Origin: Deltaproteobacteria bacterium | GTDB taxonomy: Bacteria > Desulfobacterota > DSM-4660 > Desulfatiglandales > HGW-15 | Reading direction: 5' to 3' | Assembly: GCA_016926135.1 (NCBI GenBank) | Contig: JAFGPH010000310.1 | Coordinates: 1-7,834, forward strand | Length of the DNA: 7,834 nt | Position numbers and translations under genes: made by a program | The notes under the pieces: model-generated | Told to the model about the DNA's origin: nothing | What the model saw: only the letters and a program-made list of their open reading frames with translations | Database searches by the model: none | Part shown: in pieces, positions 5,075 to 7,834 of the stretch | Layout of the letters: each line of letters starts with the position of its first letter | Numbering within the stretch: position 1 is the stretch's first letter

Positions 5075-5647
5075 ATGAATAAATTCCTTAAGAAAAACTG
5101 GCCTTTAGTCTGCATCGTCCTTCTCGTTTTGACCGTCGGCTTCTTTATGGTCCGCGCCAGGAAAGAGATGAGCAGAAAGCCGGTTGCATTGGAAACCGAT
5201 TCCTCCGAGGGGGTCAAGCTGGCGGATATCCATTTCACCCATGAGGGTACGGGCGAAGATGTCAAATGGACACTGGATGCCAAAGAAGTGAGGATTTCCG
5301 AAGACAAACAGAATGTCGCCTTCACCTCCTTCAGCCTCAAGCTGGAGCCGTCAAAAGGGCCTGTCATCAATCTGGAAGGAGAGACAGGTCTCTATGATAG
5401 GGGTGCGGAAGTGCTCCATCTGAGCGGGGCCTTGCGGGGAAGGACGGCCGACGGATATGCCATTGCCACCGAAAGGGCCGTTTACAGCCACAAAGAGGGG
5501 CGTCTGGTCACGGAGGATCCCGTGTTCATCACCGGTCCGTTTCTCTCCGTGGAAGGGGAAGGCCTTACGTACAACATCGCCACGGAGACCCTGGAGATCA
5601 AGTCCAAGGTGAACACGCAGATAAGGGGTGAGCGGTCCACATCATGA
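5075..5647 (+). CDS. lptC: LPS export system periplasmic protein LptC
   Basis: LptC is anchored in the inner membrane next to LptBFG, receives LPS extracted from that membrane and passes it to LptA in the periplasm. The 190-aa protein matches the family in length and layout. It has a short basic N-terminus (MNKFLKKNW), one membrane helix at about 9-26 and then a beta-rich LptC/OstA-like domain (about 45-185). Characteristic segments are WTLDAKEVRISEDKQNVAF (65-83), INLEGETGLYDRGAEVLHLSG (98-118) and GYAIATERAVYSHKEGRLVTEDPV (127-150, motif only partly conserved). The ATG at 5075 is the only start that keeps the membrane helix; no in-frame ATG, GTG or TTG lies between it and an upstream stop at 4997. 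No Shine-Dalgarno precedes it. Its last codons overlap the lptA start by four bases (ATGA). The C-terminal end binds LptA in known systems. Confidence 0.93.
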   Translation: MNKFLKKNWPLVCIVLLVLTVGFFMVRARKEMSRKPVALETDSSEGVKLADIHFTHEGTGEDVKWTLDAKEVRISEDKQNVAFTSFSLKLEPSKGPVINLEGETGLYDRGAEVLHLSGALRGRTADGYAIATERAVYSHKEGRLVTEDPVFITGPFLSVEGEGLTYNIATETLEIKSKVNTQIRGERSTS

Positions 5648-6201
5648 TTCCTCTGCCGAAAACGGCCTCCCGTGTCGTCATTCTTGCCTTCCTTCTCCTG
5701 GGTGCCTTCAACCCCTGTCCCGCCATTGCGCAAAGCGTGTTCAAGAAGACCGTCGCAGGAAAAGGGGAAGCCACGGTGATCCGGTCCAACTCCCTTGAAA
5801 TCGACAATCGAAAGAAGGTGGTTTCTTTCCTGGGAGAGGTGGAGGCGAAAAGATCGGACATGGTCATCAAGTGCCGCAAGATGCTGGTCCATTACCGCGA
5901 CAAGGGGGGGGAAGGTGCCCCGGACAAGAGCGGATTCAGGATCGAAAGGATCGTGGCATCCGGGGACGTGAAAATCGACAGGGCCGATGGTGGATCGGCT
6001 ACTGCGGATGAGGTGGTTTACTACGAGGAGGAGGAAAAGCTGGTCCTCAGCGGCAAGCCCGTCGTGAAACAGGGGGAGGACTTCGTGGAGGGCTCGGTGA
6101 TCACCCTTTACCTGAAGGAGGATCGCAGCGTCGTGGAAGGCTCCGGGGATCGGAAGGCCAGGGCGGTCCTGGCCCCCAAGAGTGTGAAGAGGGTGCCCTG
6201 A
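5644..6201 (+). CDS. lptA: LPS transport periplasmic bridge protein LptA
   Basis: LptA polymerises head-to-tail into the periplasmic bridge that carries LPS from LptC to the outer-membrane LptD/LptE complex. The 185-aa precursor has a clear signal peptide: basic start, hydrophobic core [12 protein letters not shown] (11-22) and a predicted cut after AIA (residue 29). The mature part is the OstA-like beta-jellyroll. It shows the repeating pattern [21 protein letters not shown] (49-69, abridged), IVASGDVKI (103-111), A(D)[19 protein letters not shown] (121-141, approximate) and [14 protein letters not shown] (153-166). The start overlaps the lptC stop as ATGA, implying translational coupling, and the stop overlaps lptB by one base. 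A run of eight G (5904-5911, codons 87-90) lies inside the gene; slippage there would disrupt the reading frame. It could in principle be a generic OstA-like protein, but the lptC and lptB neighbours make LptA the firm choice. Confidence 0.93.
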   Translation: MIPLPKTASRVVILAFLLLGAFNPCPAIAQSVFKKTVAGKGEATVIRSNSLEIDNRKKVVSFLGEVEAKRSDMVIKCRKMLVHYRDKGGEGAPDKSGFRIERIVASGDVKIDRADGGSATADEVVYYEEEEKLVLSGKPVVKQGEDFVEGSVITLYLKEDRSVVEGSGDRKARAVLAPKSVKRVP

Positions 6202-6935
6202 TGCCGGCGGATATGGGTAGGCTGGAGGCCCTGGGACTCGTCAAGGCATACAACCGCAAGAGGGTCGTGGACCACGTGGACATCGCCCTCCACCGGCGGG
6301 AAATCCTTGGGCTCCTGGGGCCGAACGGGGCCGGAAAGACGACGACCTTCTATATGGTTATGGGGTTGACCAGGCCGGACGAGGGGAAGGTCTATCTCGA
6401 CGGGGAAGAGATCACCCATGACCCCATGTATCTGAGGGCGCGAAAGGGCATCACCTACCTGGCCCAGGAACCCTCGGTGTTTCGAAAACTCACCGTGGAG
6501 GAGAATATCCTGGCCATTCTCGAGTGGTTGCAAATGACCCCGGAAGAGATGCGCCAAAGGCTCAACGGTCTCCTGTCCGAACTGGGGATCGCCCATCTTG
6601 CCAAACAGAAGGCTTCCTCGTTGTCAGGCGGGGAAAGGCGTAGGCTGGAGATCACCAGGGCGCTGGTGATGGAGCCGAGGTTCATGCTTCTGGATGAGCC
6701 CTTTGCAGGGATTGATCCGCTCGCGCTGAACGACATCAACCAGATCATCAGGCAGCTCAGGGATCGAGGTATCGGAATCATCATATCCGATCACAACGTG
6801 AGGGAGACACTCAACATCTGTGACCGTGCATACATTATCAGCGGGGGGAAAATCATCGTAGACGGTCCCCCAGAAAAGATCATCCAGAGCCGGATCGCTC
6901 GAGACGTCTATCTGGGTGAAACCTTCAATCTGTAA
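6201..6935 (+). CDS. lptB: LPS export ABC transporter ATP-binding protein LptB
   Basis: LptB is the cytoplasmic ATPase of LptB2FGC; ATP hydrolysis drives LPS out of the inner membrane and along the LptC-LptA bridge. The 244-aa length fits. All nucleotide-binding motifs are intact: Walker [10 protein letters not shown] (40-48), Q-loop Gln89 in [11 protein letters not shown] signature LSGGE (141-145), Walker B FMLLDEP (161-167, catalytic Glu166) and H-loop His198 in SDHN. Segments typical of LptB are [11 protein letters not shown] (93-103), [11 protein letters not shown] (145-155) and RDVYLGETF (234-242) near the end. Phe94 is at the position that contacts the membrane partners in E. coli LptB. 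The ATG shares its A with the lptA TGA, and GAGGG lies a few bases upstream. The membrane partners lptF and lptG are not here; in related genomes they usually sit elsewhere. Confidence 0.97.
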   Translation: MPADMGRLEALGLVKAYNRKRVVDHVDIALHRREILGLLGPNGAGKTTTFYMVMGLTRPDEGKVYLDGEEITHDPMYLRARKGITYLAQEPSVFRKLTVEENILAILEWLQMTPEEMRQRLNGLLSELGIAHLAKQKASSLSGGERRRLEITRALVMEPRFMLLDEPFAGIDPLALNDINQIIRQLRDRGIGIIISDHNVRETLNICDRAYIISGGKIIVDGPPEKIIQSRIARDVYLGETFNL

Positions 6936-6946
6936 GATCTTCAGGG

Positions 6947-6974
6947 ACCGGGGCGAGCGGAGATCCCGGTTTTT
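6947..6974 (+). terminator. Possible intrinsic terminator or attenuator between lptB and rpoN
   Basis: ACCGGG (6947-6952) pairs with CCCGGT (6965-6970) around a 12-nt loop, and the second arm runs into five T (6970-6974). G-U pairs can lengthen the stem by up to three. It starts 11 nt after the lptB stop and ends 26 nt before the rpoN ATG. A competing 5-bp pairing, GATCT (6936-6940) with AGATC (6961-6965), would exclude it. Because lptB and rpoN are often co-transcribed and I see no rpoN promoter in the gap, it may be only a partial stop. Confidence 0.5.
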
Positions 6975-7000
6975 CACTCTCAGGGTTTGCGGGTCCGGGC

Positions 7001-7834
7001 ATGGCATTACAACTGAAACAGTCTTTGAACCTGGCACAGCAGCTGATCATGACGCCCCAGCTGCAGCAGGCCATTAAGCTCCTCCAACTCTCCAGGCTGG
7101 AACTTCTGGAAACGGTCTCCCAGGAGATGGAGACCAATCCCATACTCGAAGAACTCCCTCCTGAGGAAACCGATTATGAACGGGGGAATGAAGAGCCCAC
7201 TGTTTCTCAGGAAACGGGCTCCCCGGATGAATCGGGGGACAGGACTGGAGATGATCAGGACTGGGAGAGTTATGTGGCGGAGTACAATTCCAGTTGGAGG
7301 GAATCCGGGCACGTGCCGAGGGAGGCCCCGCCGTTCGAGAGCATGACCTCCAGCAAGCCCAACCTTTACTCCCATCTGATGTTTCAGCTCAACATGAGCC
7401 GTCTGAGCCAGATCCAGAAGGAAATCGGCCTTCATATCATAGGAAACCTGGATGAGGACGGGTACCTGAAGGCATCTTTGGAAGAGATTGCACAGGCTAC
7501 CGGCCGGAGCGAAGAAGAGGTCATCGAGACGCTTTATCTGATCCAGAATTTCGATCCGGTTGGGGTGGCTGCCCGAGATACCCGCGAGTGCCTCTTGATC
7601 CAGGTGAGATTCCAGAACCTCGATGGCACCATCGTGGAAAAGATCATCCAGGACCACATGGACAAACTGGAGAACAAGCGTTATGACCTGATCGCCCGAA
7701 GCCTCTCCGTGCCACTCGATGAAGTCCTCGCCGCAATCTCGGTCATCACCCGTCTGGAGCCCAAGCCGGGGCGCCCATACAGCGGAGATGAACCCATCTA
7801 CATCAACCCGGATATCCATGTCTTCAAGGTGGGA
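7001..7834 (+). CDS. rpoN: RNA polymerase sigma-54 factor RpoN (5' part, cut by window end)
   Basis: RpoN directs RNA polymerase to -24/-12 promoters that need an AAA+ activator and ATP. The window holds the first 278 codons with no stop; the DNA-binding end (including the RpoN box) lies beyond 7834. Residues 1-50 are the Gln/Leu-rich activator-interacting Region I, beginning MALQLKQSLNLAQQLIMTPQ and including LQQAIKLLQLSRLELL (21-36) and ETNPILEE (44-51). Residues about 52-112 are the acidic, low-complexity Region II. Region III, which binds core polymerase, starts near 118 and shows NLDEDGYL (149-156), FDPVGVAARDTRECLLIQ (184-201) and LEPKPGRPY (252-260), all family hallmarks. The ATG at 7001 fits the family's N-terminus exactly, and no other in-frame start lies just upstream. 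The Shine-Dalgarno is weak. Its place after lptB is the usual one in proteobacteria. Confidence 0.97.
   Translation, partial: MALQLKQSLNLAQQLIMTPQLQQAIKLLQLSRLELLETVSQEMETNPILEELPPEETDYERGNEEPTVSQETGSPDESGDRTGDDQDWESYVAEYNSSWRESGHVPREAPPFESMTSSKPNLYSHLMFQLNMSRLSQIQKEIGLHIIGNLDEDGYLKASLEEIAQATGRSEEEVIETLYLIQNFDPVGVAARDTRECLLIQVRFQNLDGTIVEKIIQDHMDKLENKRYDLIARSLSVPLDEVLAAISVITRLEPKPGRPYSGDEPIYINPDIHVFKVG

Noticed and set aside
7007..7819. A 270-codon minus-strand open frame at the right edge.
   Set aside because: It is the reverse of the sigma-54 gene, which has unmistakable Region I and Region III motifs and is open to the window end.
1..7834. A defence, mobile or other multi-gene accessory system.
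   Set aside because: All eleven identified genes belong to known housekeeping or regulatory families; no transposase, integrase, toxin-antitoxin pair, CRISPR repeats or cluster of unknown genes is present.

Overview
The window reads as chromosomal DNA of a Gram-negative anaerobe, most likely a deltaproteobacterium (Desulfobacterota, for example a sulfate reducer or syntroph). Three things point there. The genes kdsA, lptC, lptA, lptB and rpoN follow each other in an order typical of that group. The KdsA is of the metal-dependent (Cys-containing) class. A DUF39/COG1900 homocysteine-biosynthesis protein is present, a family found mainly in methanogens and anaerobic bacteria that make homocysteine directly from sulfide and aspartate semialdehyde. 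The DNA is GC-rich by eye and tightly packed. I see no tRNA, rRNA, insertion sequence, integrase or CRISPR array.

Left half (about 97-3966), all on the minus strand, read from right to left: the DUF39 protein (3966-2788); a 12-bp perfect hairpin; a tight greA / SlyD-like FKBP pair (2611-1646), whose second gene uses a TTG start and a Shine-Dalgarno overlapping the greA stop; an intergenic region with a small hairpin and an inverted pair of REP-like palindromes (1541-1604); a small YqiA-type alpha/beta hydrolase (1472-999); and a FadR-type GntR regulator (831-97) with its own near-consensus sigma-70 promoter. Bases 1-96 lie downstream of this regulator and show nothing I can assign.

Right half (about 4069-7834), all on the plus strand: kdsA makes KDO-8-phosphate for the LPS inner core. 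lptC and lptA encode the inner-membrane-anchored and periplasmic parts of the LPS transport bridge, and lptB encodes the ATPase that drives it. lptC/lptA overlap by 4 bases and lptA/lptB by 1, so they are probably translationally coupled. After a 65-base gap with a possible terminator or attenuator comes rpoN (sigma-54), cut by the window edge after 278 codons. The half is an envelope-assembly operon followed by the sigma-54 gene.

The two halves diverge from a 188-base region (3967-4154) with one sigma-70-like promoter in each direction. No gene-free stretch exceeds 300 bases. Most of the window is conserved housekeeping content and I found no convincing new multi-gene system. The observations most worth a second look are the REP-like doublet, the DUF39 gene without its usual ferredoxin partner, the apparently leaderless lptC mRNA, the eight-G tract inside lptA and the lptB-rpoN hairpin.
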